NCBI GenBank assembly: GCA_963741305.1
Contig: CAVUHL010000003.1
Location: 868,001 to 932,000 of the forward strand
Direction of reading: 5' to 3'
From: DATMER01 sp963741305
GTDB taxonomy: Bacteria; Acidobacteriota; Thermoanaerobaculia; Multivoradales; UBA5704
DNA length: 64,000 nt
The notes under the pieces: model-generated
Told to the model about the DNA's origin: nothing
Seen by the model: only the letters and a program-made list of their open reading frames with translations
Database searches by the model: none
Made by a program: the position numbers and the translations under genes
In this document: in pieces, positions 42,907-52,975 of the stretch
How the letters are laid out: every line of letters starts with the position of its first letter
How positions within the stretch are numbered: the stretch's first letter is position 1

Positions 42907-44406
42907 GTGAAGTGGCTTCTCGCCGCCGGAGCTGGCGCGCTCTGGGCGCTCCAGTTCGGCCGCGAGCCGCATACCGTCGCCCCCTGGCTGGCCCTCGCGC
43001 CGCTGCTCCTGCTGCTCTCCTCGACCCGGGCTTCCGGCCGCCTCGCCTTCGTCTTCGGCTTTGTGTCCTGGATGACCGGGCTCTCCTGGATCGTCCCCAC
43101 GCTGGTCACCTACGGCGGCATCTCCCTGCCACTCGCCTGGCCGCTCACCGGCCTGCTCGCCGCCTACCTTGCCGGCTTCGACGCCGTGTTCGGCTGGCTG
43201 GGCGGCAAGGTCTGGCGAGGCTGGGGTCTGGGACCGCGGCTGCTCGTACTGCCATCACTGTGGGTGGCGCTCGAGTGGCTCCGCACCTATCTTTTCGGCG
43301 GCTTCCCCTGGAACCTCGCTGCCTACTCGTGGGTGGAGGTGGCCGGAGCGCTGCCGCTCTCCGCCTGGATCGGCCCCTATGGGATCTCCTTCCTCGTGGT
43401 CCTGGCCAACGCGGGAGCGGCCACGGCCATTCAGCGCCGCCGCTGGGAGCCGGTCGCCGTGGCCTGGGCCGTGCCTCTCCTCCTCCTTCCGTTGGCCGGC
43501 CGGTGGAGCGTGCGCGAGGCGATCGAGGAGCACCAAGCGGGAGGAGTGATCGAACAGGAGGGAGTGCCGGTGCGGGTGATCCAGCCGAACATCGCCAACC
43601 TCACCGAGTACGACGCGGTGGCGGTGCTCCGCAACTACCGCAAGGTGGTGGACGCCTCGGTCGAGTCCTGCCAGCCGGGCTCCCTGGTGATCTGGCCGGA
43701 GAGCGCGACCTGGCCGTTCTCCTACGCCAACGATCCCATGCTGCGCGCGGACCTGGAGGCGCTGGTCAAGAAGGGCTGCACGGTCCTGTTCAACTCCAGC
43801 CATCCGGTGGAGGAGAGCTTCTTCAACTCGGCCTACCTGATGTCGCCGCAGGGGAGCGTGCACCGCTACGACAAGCGCCACCTGGTGCCGTTCGGGGAAT
43901 ACGTCCCGTTCCGCGGGCTCTTCTCCTGGATGGACAAGCTGGCGCGCAATGCCGGCGACTTCCGGGCCGCGGCGGGGCTGACCCTGTTGCCCTGGGAACA
44001 GGAGAAGCTGGGCATGGCCATCTGCTACGAGGTGGTCTACCCGGCCGAGGTGGCCGAGCTGGCGCGCCGCGGCTCCACGATCCTCGTCACCATCACCAAC
44101 GATGCCTGGTATGGCGACACCTGGGCTCCCTGGCAGCACTACCGGTCGGCCCGTTTCCGCGCCGCCGAGAACCGCCGGCCCCTGCTGCGGGCCGCCATCA
44201 CGGGAGTGTCGGCGATCGTCGGGCCGGACGGCGATGTCTGGTCGGAGCTCGGCGTCTTCCGCGAGGGTGTGATCCGCGCGCGGGTGCGGGGCCGCTCGGA
44301 CCTCACCTTCTACTCACGGCACCCGTCGCTCGTGCCGATGCTGGCCTCGATCGTCTCGGCCATCGCATTTGCGTTATATTTCGCTCGCAAGGAGAAGAGA
44401 TCATGA
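42907..44406 (+). CDS. lnt: Apolipoprotein N-acyltransferase
   Basis: A 499-aa enzyme adding the third acyl chain to lipoproteins at the inner membrane. The N-terminal part has about six helices; the nitrilase-type domain carries Glu in WPESATWPF, Lys in RYDKRHLVPFGEYVPF and Cys in MAICYEVVYP, the Glu-Lys-Cys triad. Full length. The GTG start lies seven bases after the SPOR gene. It overlaps prfB (ATGA). Its presence supports a Gram-negative cell with outer-membrane lipoproteins. Confidence 0.96.
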   Translation: MKWLLAAGAGALWALQFGREPHTVAPWLALAPLLLLLSSTRASGRLAFVFGFVSWMTGLSWIVPTLVTYGGISLPLAWPLTGLLAAYLAGFDAVFGWLGGKVWRGWGLGPRLLVLPSLWVALEWLRTYLFGGFPWNLAAYSWVEVAGALPLSAWIGPYGISFLVVLANAGAATAIQRRRWEPVAVAWAVPLLLLPLAGRWSVREAIEEHQAGGVIEQEGVPVRVIQPNIANLTEYDAVAVLRNYRKVVDASVESCQPGSLVIWPESATWPFSYANDPMLRADLEALVKKGCTVLFNSSHPVEESFFNSAYLMSPQGSVHRYDKRHLVPFGEYVPFRGLFSWMDKLARNAGDFRAAAGLTLLPWEQEKLGMAICYEVVYPAEVAELARRGSTILVTITNDAWYGDTWAPWQHYRSARFRAAENRRPLLRAAITGVSAIVGPDGDVWSELGVFREGVIRARVRGRSDLTFYSRHPSLVPMLASIVSAIAFALYFARKEKRS

Positions 44407-45531
44407 TCGCCTCGGACGCACAGCAGCGCATCGACACCCTCTCGGAGCAGCTCTCGAACCTCCGGGGGTATCTTTGAGGACACCGGCTTAGAGAAAGAGC
44501 TGTCGGACATCGACCGGCAGATGCAGGAGCCGGGATTTTGGGACGACCCTACCCGCAACTCCACCCTCATGCAGCAGCGCCGCAGCCTGGAGCGGCGGCT
44601 CGAGACCCTGAAGCGGCTCCGCGCCGACGCCGACGAGCTTGCCACTTGGCGTGAGCTCCTGGGCGAAGGGTCCGAAGGGGATACCGACGAGGACCTCGCG
44701 AGCTTCCTCGACCGCCTGAAGGCCGACCTCGACCGCTTGGAGCTGGAGCTGAAGCTCTCCGGCCCGGACGACGACAAGAACGCCATCCTGGCCGTTCACC
44801 CCGGGGCCGGCGGCACCGAGTCGCAGGACTGGGCCGAGATGATCCTGCGCATGTACCTGCGCTGGGGCGAGCAGCACGGCTACGACGTGGAATTGATGGA
44901 GCGCCAGGACGGCGAGGAGGCGGGCATCAAGAGCGCCACCTTCGCGGTGCGCGGCGAGAATGCCTATGGGTACCTGAAGAGCGAGGCCGGCGTCCACCGC
45001 CTGGTGCGGATCAGCCCCTACGACTTCCAGGGCCGGCGCCACACCTCGTTCGCCTCGGTGGACGTTTACCCGGAAGTGGACGACACCATCGAGATCGAGG
45101 TGCTGGACAAAGACCTGAGGATCGACACCTACCGTTCGTCGGGCGCGGGCGGCCAGCACGTCAACAAGACCGATTCGGCGGTGCGCATCACCCACATGCC
45201 GAGCGGTATCGTGGTGGCCTGTCAGAACGAGCGCAGCCAGATCAAGAACCGGGCGATGGCCATGAAGGTCCTCAAGTCGCGGCTCTACGACAAGGAGCTG
45301 CAGAAGCGCGCGGCGGAGCAGGCCGAGCGCGAGGGCAAGAAGATGGACAACGCCTGGGGAAGCCAGATCCGCAGCTACGTCCTCCACCCCTACCGCCTGG
45401 TCAAGGACCACCGCACCGGAGCCGAGGTGGGCGATGCCAACCGCGTGCTGGACGGCGGGGTCGATCCGTTCATCGAGGCCTTCCTGAAAGGCCAGATGGC
45501 GGCTGCTGGCAAAGAGGATCTGGCGTTTTAG
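44403..45531 (+). CDS. prfB: Peptide chain release factor 2, with programmed +1 frameshift
   Basis: RF2 that releases peptides at UGA and UAA. Translation starts at ATG 44403 (24 codons), meets CTT TGA at 44472-44477 and shifts +1 so that GAG 44476 follows Leu24, continuing to 45531 (375 aa in all). This is the known autoregulatory frameshift of RF2. GGQ motif is in SSGAGGQHVNKTDSAVRITH, with the SPF-type anticodon loop in the preceding RISPYDFQGRRHTSFA. Its start overlaps lnt. Confidence 0.96.
44464..44478 (+). promoter_or_regulatory. RF2 programmed frameshift site
   Basis: GGGGGTATCTTTGAG: a Shine-Dalgarno-like GGGGG upstream of the slippery CTT TGA, matching the well-known RF2 signal. Low RF2 lets the ribosome slip +1 past the TGA. 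Confidence 0.93.
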
Positions 45532-45533
45532 GA

Positions 45534-45701
45534 GCCCTCACCCCCCGGCCCCCTCTCCCGGTCCACCCAAGCACACCCGCCCCGGGAGAGGGGGAGACTT
45601 ACAAAGGCAACTACATGACGACCAGATTCGAGAGCAGGGCTCCGGGTTTTTGCAAGTCTCCCCCTCTCCCGCCCCGGGAGAGGGGGCCGGGGGGTGAGGG
45701 C
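45534..45701. repeat. Nested GC-rich inverted repeat
   Basis: Outer arms of 28 bases are perfectly complementary (45534-45561 and 45674-45701; core CCCTCACCCCCC / GGGGGGTGAGGG). Inner arms CCCCTCTCCCG-type sequences also pair (about 45577-45602 and 45652-45680). It fills the gap between prfB and the glycosyltransferase and may be a small non-autonomous element or a strong bidirectional structure. Confidence 0.75.
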
Positions 45702-45703
45702 CC

Positions 45704-47293
45704 ATGAGGCTCGACTACGTCTCCCCCCTCCCGCCCGTCCGCTCGGGGATCGCGGACTACAGCCTCGACCTGCTACCGAGTCTTGCTGCCCTGGCCGACG
45801 TCCGCCTGATCCACCTTCCCGGCCAGCCGGTCGCGCCTGAGATCATCCAGGCGTGGCCCATGGCGCCCTCTTCCGAGACCGGGAAGGATGGACGGCTGCC
45901 CCTCTACCAGATGGGCAACAACCGCCATCACGAGGAGGTGATGGAGCTGGCCCGGCAGGTCCCGGGTGTGCTCACCCTCCACGACGTGGTCCTCCACCAC
46001 CTGCTCCTGGACGTCACCCTCGGCCGCGGCGAGTTCTACCCCTACAAGGAGCGGCTGACCCGGGATCACGGCTGGATCGGCGAGGCCGCTGCCCTGGCCA
46101 AGCGCTGGAACGCTTATGGCGACGCGCCCGTCTTTGGGCTGCCTGCCCATCGCGACCTGCTGCGCAGGCAGCGGGGCGTGCTGGTCCACAGCGAGTGGGC
46201 CGCGGCTCTCATCCGCGAAGAAGACCCGGAGATCCGGGTGCGGGCGATCTCCATGGGAGTTCCCTTGCCGCCGGCCGCCGACTCAGAAGCCGGACGCCTC
46301 CTGCGCCGCCGCTTCGGGCTCCCCGAGGACCGGCCGGTCCTCGGATCGTTCGGGTTCCAGACGCCCATCAAGCGCACCGGGGTGGCGATCCGGGCGCTGG
46401 CCTATCCGGGGCTGGAGCACACCCATCTGCTGATCGTGGGCGAGGCCTCCGGGGGTCTGAAGCTGGAGGAAGAGGCCCGGCGGGCCGGCGTGGCCGACCG
46501 GGTGCACGTCCTGGGTTTTCTCCCCTTCAAGGGCTTTGAGGCGGCCATCGCCGCCGTGGATCTGTGCCTCAACCTGCGCTATCCCACGGCGGGAGAGACC
46601 TCGGCCTCGCTGCTGCGCGTGCTCGCCGCCGGCCGGCCGGCCATCGTCTCCGACTACGCCCAGTTTGCCGACCTGCCGCACGAAGTGGTGATCCGGGTCC
46701 CACTAGGTGGAGAAGAAGAGCCGGGCGAGCTGGCCGCGCTGCTGCGGGACCTCCTGGCCAACCCCGAGCGCCTGCGGGCCATGGGGGATGCGGCGCGGGA
46801 GCATGTGCGCGTCCGGCACGATCCGGCCAGGTCCGCGGAGACGGTCGTGGAGGCCTGCCGCGAGTGGCGCGAGCTTCCGCCGCCCGGCGAGGGGATTCCG
46901 GATGTGCCGCCGCCGAGCAGCCTCGCCTGGGGCAAGCTCGACGGCGATCTGGAGGTCGAAGGGGCCGACCTCCCCTGGCCCGAGGGCGAGCGGCGGCGTC
47001 TCCGCATCCGTCTCAGGAACCGCGGCTTCGCCCGCTGGGTAGCGGGGGAGAGAGGGCCGGGAGGAGTCGCGCTGGTGATCAAGCTGTTCACGGACGAGGG
47101 GCTGACCGAGAACCTCCTCGCCAACCGCCCGTGGCTTCCCCTGCCGCGAGACCTTCAGCCAGGGGAGGAGACCGAGATCGAGACCGAGGTCCGCCGTCCG
47201 CCGGGCTATGCCTACCTCTGGATCGAGCCCCATCTCTTCGGCGGCTTGGGGCTTTCGAAGCTCGGCGGACCGAGATGGGAGCGCCGCCTGTGA
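45704..47293 (+). CDS. Family 4-like glycosyltransferase with C-terminal beta-sandwich
   Basis: A 529-aa GT-B glycosyltransferase. N-terminal SPLPPVRSGIADYSLDLLPSL is typical of GT4 donor-side folds. The C-terminal Rossmann half has SFGFQTPIKRTGVAIRAL, HVLGFLPFKGFEAAIAAVDLCLNLRYPTAGETSASLLRVLAAG. After about residue 400 comes an extra domain (LRIRLRNRGFARWVAGERGPGGVALVIK) that looks like an NBR1/Wzt-like beta-sandwich with the N-x-G...W pattern, possibly binding glycan. It is followed, overlapping, by a polytopic membrane protein gene. Confidence 0.88.
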   Translation: MRLDYVSPLPPVRSGIADYSLDLLPSLAALADVRLIHLPGQPVAPEIIQAWPMAPSSETGKDGRLPLYQMGNNRHHEEVMELARQVPGVLTLHDVVLHHLLLDVTLGRGEFYPYKERLTRDHGWIGEAAALAKRWNAYGDAPVFGLPAHRDLLRRQRGVLVHSEWAAALIREEDPEIRVRAISMGVPLPPAADSEAGRLLRRRFGLPEDRPVLGSFGFQTPIKRTGVAIRALAYPGLEHTHLLIVGEASGGLKLEEEARRAGVADRVHVLGFLPFKGFEAAIAAVDLCLNLRYPTAGETSASLLRVLAAGRPAIVSDYAQFADLPHEVVIRVPLGGEEEPGELAALLRDLLANPERLRAMGDAAREHVRVRHDPARSAETVVEACREWRELPPPGEGIPDVPPPSSLAWGKLDGDLEVEGADLPWPEGERRRLRIRLRNRGFARWVAGERGPGGVALVIKLFTDEGLTENLLANRPWLPLPRDLQPGEETEIETEVRRPPGYAYLWIEPHLFGGLGLSKLGGPRWERRL

Positions 47294-48825
47294 GGGCTTC
47301 CTGGGCGCTTCTGATCACCCTGCTGCTCGCTCTCCTGGCTGCAACCCTGTTCAGTGAGCGCGCCGCCCGGCCGCCGGAGTCAGGGGACGAGCCGACCTAC
47401 GCGCTCCAGGCCGCGAGCCTCGCCTGGGACTTCGACCTCCGGTACTCGGACGAGGACTTCGCCCGCTACCGGGAGCAGTGGGGAGCGCGCCCGCCGGGGA
47501 TCGACCTGGAGAGCCGCGATGCAGGGCAGACCCAGGTCTACGGCCGGCCCTTCCTCCACGCGCTCGTGGCCGCGCCCTTCGTCCGGGCCATGCCCCAGCG
47601 CGGCATGCGGGTGGCCAACGCTCTGCTCCTGGCTGCCGGAGCGCTCCTCGCCGCCTGGGCCCTGAGGAAACCGCTCTGGGTGGCGGTCTTCGTCTTCGCC
47701 TCGGTGACTTTCTCCTACGTCTTCCTGGCGACCGCCGACATCTTCCTGCTCGCCGTCACCGCCGCCGGCTTCGCCCTGATCTACACAGGGCAGAAGGAAG
47801 ACTCTCTACCCTCCATGTACGAGGGGGATCGGGTCTGGTCCTGGCGGGAATTCGGCCGCTGGGTGGCGATCGGGCTGCTGCTCGCGATCCCGGGAACCTA
47901 TCGCCTTCTGTACCTTTTCCTCCTCCTTTCTGCGGTTGGAAGGAAGACCCGCGCCGGATGGGCGGGGCTGATCGTCGGAGCCTCGGGGCTGCTCGCCCTC
48001 GCCTCTTTCGTTCACGCCCAGGCCGGAGGGGACCCGCTCCTTGCTCCAAGCCTCACCATCGAGGCCAACCCCGGGCTCCTCGCCTGGAACGCCGCCTACT
48101 TCCTGGTGGGGAGGAACGTCGGAATCCTGCCGTACTTCCTTCCCGTGCTCCTGGCCCTGCTGGCTGCCCGCAAAGACCGCTGGGCGCTCGGGCTCGGAGC
48201 AGCCCTGGCGGCGGTTGGGTTCCTGGTAGTGCATCCCTATGACTTTGCGGGTTTCGGAGGAGGAACAGGCAACCGCCTGTTCCTCCCGCTCTACGCGGCG
48301 CTATGGTTCCTCGCGGCGAAGCCCGTCCGCTCCGCCTGGGCGGTGGTCATCGCCCTTCTCGCGGCCCCCTTCCTGCTCCCTCTGCCCTCCGTAACGGAAC
48401 GAATCCAAGGCTGGCTTCCGTATGAGGCGACGCAGCGGGAGCTTCCCGGAGCGTGGATCTCCCAAGGCAATCTGCGCATCAAGCCCACGAACCCAAACGT
48501 CTGGCGCGCGCCGACGGGGAGCGACTTCCGGATCGCGGGAGGGCAGGCCGGAGAGCTGGTGATCACGAGCCCCGGTCCGCTCGAATCCCTGGAGCTGGAG
48601 TTCGACCGCAATGCGCCCACGCAGTTGCAAGCGAACCGTGCGGAGGTGCGGCCGACGAGGCTCGGGGCAGACGGCTCGGTGACCTTTCCCGTACCGCTTG
48701 GCTCCGGCCGGGTCCATCCCATGTGGTGGACCGGAGGAGCACATCACCTCTACACGCTCCGCTTCAATCTGCCGGGTGCGCTGTACAAGCCGATTGCCTT
48801 CAAAGTGATAAAAAGGGGCTCATGA
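47290..48825 (+). CDS. Polytopic membrane protein, function unknown
   Basis: A protein of about 511 aa with roughly ten hydrophobic segments, starting at GTG 47290, which overlaps the glycosyltransferase stop (GTGA); ATG 47275 is an alternative. PPESGDEPTYALQAASLAWDFDLRY is typical of GT-C-type membrane glycosyltransferases, which place a key Asp just after the first helix. A soluble beta-rich C-terminal domain follows (about 400-511). It probably transfers sugar from a lipid carrier together with the upstream GT, but this is inferred from position and shape. Confidence 0.65.
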   Translation: MRASWALLITLLLALLAATLFSERAARPPESGDEPTYALQAASLAWDFDLRYSDEDFARYREQWGARPPGIDLESRDAGQTQVYGRPFLHALVAAPFVRAMPQRGMRVANALLLAAGALLAAWALRKPLWVAVFVFASVTFSYVFLATADIFLLAVTAAGFALIYTGQKEDSLPSMYEGDRVWSWREFGRWVAIGLLLAIPGTYRLLYLFLLLSAVGRKTRAGWAGLIVGASGLLALASFVHAQAGGDPLLAPSLTIEANPGLLAWNAAYFLVGRNVGILPYFLPVLLALLAARKDRWALGLGAALAAVGFLVVHPYDFAGFGGGTGNRLFLPLYAALWFLAAKPVRSAWAVVIALLAAPFLLPLPSVTERIQGWLPYEATQRELPGAWISQGNLRIKPTNPNVWRAPTGSDFRIAGGQAGELVITSPGPLESLELEFDRNAPTQLQANRAEVRPTRLGADGSVTFPVPLGSGRVHPMWWTGGAHHLYTLRFNLPGALYKPIAFKVIKRGS

Positions 48826-49400
48826 GCAGTTGGATCTTGGAGCTTCGGAAGCGCCTCTCCTCGCCGCCGCCACGGCGGCTGGCCGCGAGCGACCTGCGTC
48901 AGGCATCGGTGCTGGTGCCGCTCTACGTGGATGCGGGAGAGCTCTGGACCGTGCTCACCAAACGCACGGACGACCTGCCGACCCACCGCGGCCAGATCGC
49001 CTTTCCCGGAGGAGGCCGCGAGCTCAAGGAGGACCCCTGGGCCGCGGCGCTGCGCGAAACCGAGGAGGAGATCGGGCTCGACCCGAAGAGGGTCCTCCCC
49101 CTGGGCGAGCTCGACGAGGGGGAGACCCCGGCCGGTTTTCGCGTGATCCCCTGCGTGGCAGCGATTCCTTTCCCCTTCGAGACCCGCCCGAACCCCAAGG
49201 AGATCGCCGAGGTCTTCAGCCTCCCCCTGACCGCCTTTACGAATCCCAGGATGGTGGAGGAGCGTCCGGTGAAGATCAACGGCGTCCAGCGGCTGCTGCT
49301 CGTGTACCACATCGGCAACCGCCAGATCTGGGGGCTCACGGCGCGGATCCTCCAGAATCTGCTGGTGCGGCTGGGGTTGGAGTCGGAGGCGGAGAACTGA
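48822..49400 (+). CDS. Nudix hydrolase, CoA pyrophosphatase-like (NudL)
   Basis: A 192-aa Nudix protein. ATG 48822 overlaps the previous stop (ATGA). CoA-specific motif LTKRTDDLPTHRGQIAFPGG, then Nudix box GGRELKEDPWAAALRETEEEIGL. It would cleave CoA or oxidised CoA to 3',5'-ADP and phosphopantetheine. Full length for the family. Coupled to the membrane protein, although no functional link is evident. Confidence 0.92.
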   Translation: MSSWILELRKRLSSPPPRRLAASDLRQASVLVPLYVDAGELWTVLTKRTDDLPTHRGQIAFPGGGRELKEDPWAAALRETEEEIGLDPKRVLPLGELDEGETPAGFRVIPCVAAIPFPFETRPNPKEIAEVFSLPLTAFTNPRMVEERPVKINGVQRLLLVYHIGNRQIWGLTARILQNLLVRLGLESEAEN

Positions 49401-49455
49401 TTGGGAACGTCACTACTGGCTGGCCATTTGGAGGGAATGGAGGCCGCCGTGGCGG

Positions 49456-49542
49456 GGCGCCATGAATGTCGCCCCTACAAGCGAGATCGATGATGCGATG
49501 ACGTCGGGGGTCTTGTTTGTAGGGGCGGCATTTATGACGCCC
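49456..49542. repeat. REPIN-like doublet (copy 2), upstream of the RAYT gene
   Basis: Inverted arms GGCGCCATGAATGTCGCCCC (49456-) and GTAGGGGCGGCATTTATGAC (49519-), joined by a conserved spacer containing AAGCGAGATCGATGATGCG and GTCTTGTTT. Confidence 0.85.
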
Positions 49543-49567
49543 TCTCCAGACGGCCTGCGACCACGGC

Positions 49568-50134
49568 ATGACCTATTTCACGAAGAAGCTCCATAGACGA
49601 CTGTCCGTTCGCCTTCGTGGTTACGACTACGCATGGGCGGGCATGTATTTCGTAACGGTCTGCACCCACCTGCGGCGTTGTCTACTCGGCGAGATCGTGG
49701 AGGGTGAGATGCGCCTGAACGATGCGGGCCGGATGGCCGCCGAGGCACTGGCTTCTCTCCCGGACCGCTTTCCCCTCTTGCAGATCGATTCCTCGGTGGT
49801 CATGCCGAACCATACCCATGCCCTCCTATGCCTACGCTACGACTTGGATCAACGGGCCTCGATCTTGGGGGAGGTCGTGCGCACATGGAAAGCCAAGTCG
49901 ACCAGGCTCATCCGGTTGGGTCCCGACCCGTCCTTTGGCTGGCAGCGGAACTACCACGATCGGATCCTACGAGATAATGAGGTCGATCCAACCCGCCACT
50001 ACATTGCCGAAAACCCCAGCCGCTGGGCGGAAGACGAGAACCACCCTGATCGTCCCGACCAACCGGACTCGCTGGATGACCGGCAGCCCTGTCGAGGGCG
50101 TGATGAATCACGCCCCTACAAGCGAGATCAATGA
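49568..50134 (+). CDS. REP-associated tyrosine transposase (RAYT)
   Basis: A 188-aa Y1 transposase of the IS200-related RAYT group, domesticated to mobilise REP elements. Motifs: HUH in MPNHTHALL (His82, His84), FVTVCTHLRRCLLG near the N-terminus, and catalytic Tyr129 in RNYHDRILRDN, followed by HYIAENPSRWAED. It lies between two copies of the same REPIN, one of which overlaps its 3' end, so the last codons (RDESRPYKRDQ) are repeat-derived. This is the standard arrangement for RAYTs. Confidence 0.93.
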   Translation: MTYFTKKLHRRLSVRLRGYDYAWAGMYFVTVCTHLRRCLLGEIVEGEMRLNDAGRMAAEALASLPDRFPLLQIDSSVVMPNHTHALLCLRYDLDQRASILGEVVRTWKAKSTRLIRLGPDPSFGWQRNYHDRILRDNEVDPTRHYIAENPSRWAEDENHPDRPDQPDSLDDRQPCRGRDESRPYKRDQ

Positions 50135-50182
50135 TGCGATGGTGTCAAGGTCTTGTTTGTAGGGGCGACATTCATGGCGCCC
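50096..50182. repeat. REPIN-like doublet (copy 3), overlapping the RAYT 3' end
   Basis: Arms GGGCGTGATGAATCACGCCC (50096-) and GTAGGGGCGACATTCATGGC (50159-), joined by AAGCGAGATCAATGATGCG and GTCTTGTTT, nearly identical to the spacer of copy 2. Confidence 0.85.
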
Positions 50183-50263
50183 GGGGGAAGGGCGGCTCTA
50201 GGGAATTCTCTCCTCTTTGCTTGGTTGAATCTAGACAATGTCCGGTAAAGTCGAGGCAAGACT

Positions 50264-51726
<1,463 letters not shown>

Positions 51727-51730
<4 letters not shown>

Positions 51731-51782
51731 GGGCACCTCTTGTGGGTGCCCTCCGGAGGGCAGCCACAAGGGCCGCCCCTAC
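51727..51782. repeat. 56-bp palindromic element (copy A)
   Basis: Starts GTAGGGGCACCTCTTGTGGG, centre CCTCCGGAGGG, ends GGCCGCCCCTAC. A near-identical copy lies at 57709-57764. It overlaps the photolyase stop codon. Confidence 0.85.
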
Positions 51783-51797
51783 GACTAGAATCGCCGC

Positions 51798-52691
51798 ATG
51801 CGCCCCATCCTTCTTCTGCTCTCGCTCTTCGCCCTCTCCTGCGCCTCCATGCCCCACCCGTCCGGCAGCCTCCCCGGAGAGGTCGAGCGTGTTATCGCTC
51901 GACACGGCAAGCAGCGGCTCATCGGCGTGGCCTTTCACCACCTGGGCACGGGCGCGACCTTCTCGGTGAACGACCGCGAGCGCTTCCATGCCGCGAGCAC
52001 CATGAAAGTCCCGGTCATGATGGGCTTCTTCGAGGCGATCGACAGCGGCGCCATGCGGCTCGACGAGCCCGTCGAAGTCCGCAACGAGTTCCACAGCATC
52101 ATGGACGGCTCGGTCTACACCCTCGATCCCAAGGAGGACGGCGATCCCGACCTCTACCAGGCGGCGGGGCAGACCCGTCCGCTGGAAGAGCTGATCCGCA
52201 GGATGATCGTGCGCAGCTCCAACCTCGCCACGAACCTCCTGATCGAGCGCATCGGAGCCTCGACCATCATGGACCTGATGCGGCGGATCGAGGCTTACGA
52301 CCTCCGGGTCCTGCGCGGCGTCGAGGACCAGAAGGCCTACGACGCGGCGATGAACAACGTCACCACCGCGAACGACCTGCGCATCGCCCTCAAGGCCATT
52401 GCGGACGGCAAGACCTTCTCCGTGGCCAGCTCAGAGCGGATGATCGGCATCCTCAAGGCGCAGGAGTTCAACGAGAAGATCCCCGCCGGCCTCCCGCCGG
52501 GCACGCCCGTCGCCCACAAGACCGGGGACATCACCGGCATCCACCACGACGCGGCCATCGTCTTCCCCCCGGGGGAGAAGCCGTACGTTTTGGTGGTCCT
52601 CACCGCCGGTTTCCAGGACGAGAAGGAAGCGGACAAGGCGATCGCGGACATTTCGCGGGCCGTCTGGGCGCAGCGCGGGCACACTCCGTAG
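51798..52691 (+). CDS. Class A beta-lactamase-like serine hydrolase
   Basis: A 297-aa secreted, possibly lipidated protein (SCAS near residue 15). Motifs: STMK with Ser67 and Lys70, SSN in VRSSNLATNLL for the SDN position, and HKTGDITGI for KTG. The omega-loop Glu166 equivalent is not certain from sequence, so lactamase activity is likely but unproven. It could act on a peptidoglycan fragment instead. It lies just before the tandem palindromic array. Confidence 0.82.
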   Translation: MRPILLLLSLFALSCASMPHPSGSLPGEVERVIARHGKQRLIGVAFHHLGTGATFSVNDRERFHAASTMKVPVMMGFFEAIDSGAMRLDEPVEVRNEFHSIMDGSVYTLDPKEDGDPDLYQAAGQTRPLEELIRRMIVRSSNLATNLLIERIGASTIMDLMRRIEAYDLRVLRGVEDQKAYDAAMNNVTTANDLRIALKAIADGKTFSVASSERMIGILKAQEFNEKIPAGLPPGTPVAHKTGDITGIHHDAAIVFPPGEKPYVLVVLTAGFQDEKEADKAIADISRAVWAQRGHTP

Positions 52692-52697
52692 CCCGAA

Positions 52698-52940
52698 CCC
52701 CTCTACCCAGTCGTTTGAACCACGCAACGAATGGGTAGACCCCTCCACCCAATCGTTGGATGCCGTAAATCAGCGGGTAGATCCCTCTACCTGTTTGTCG
52801 GAGGGCCGCCATCCAATGGGTAGAGCCCTCTACCTGCTCGTTGGAGTCTGCAAACGAGGGGGTAGCCCCATCTACCCACTCGTTGGAGGCGGCTACCCAG
52901 TGGATGGACCCTTCTACCCGCTCGTTGGAGGGTCGCCACG
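52698..52940. repeat. Tandem array of about 43-bp palindromic units
   Basis: Six units begin at 52698, 52741, 52783, 52826, 52867 and 52910 (steps 43, 42, 43, 41, 43). Each starts with CCCTCTACCCACTCGTTGGA-like sequence and most end with a matching complement (GTGGGTAGA), so single units can fold as hairpins. The last unit is degenerate. The array fills the gap before the gene at 52976. Confidence 0.88.
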
Positions 52941-52975
52941 GTAACTTGTCGGCACGCAACGGAGCCTGTCCTGTC

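Noticed and set aside
44403..44477. Short broken frame ending in TGA before the RF2 gene
   Set aside because: It is not a pseudogene: it is the first 24 codons of prfB before the known +1 frameshift site.
52698..52940. Possible CRISPR array
   Set aside because: The parts between the 20-base heads are themselves repeat-like and complementary to the heads, the units vary, and no cas gene is near.
52756..52944. 62-codon frame through the palindromic array
   Set aside because: It is a by-product of the repeat; the period of about 43 bases breaks any reading frame.
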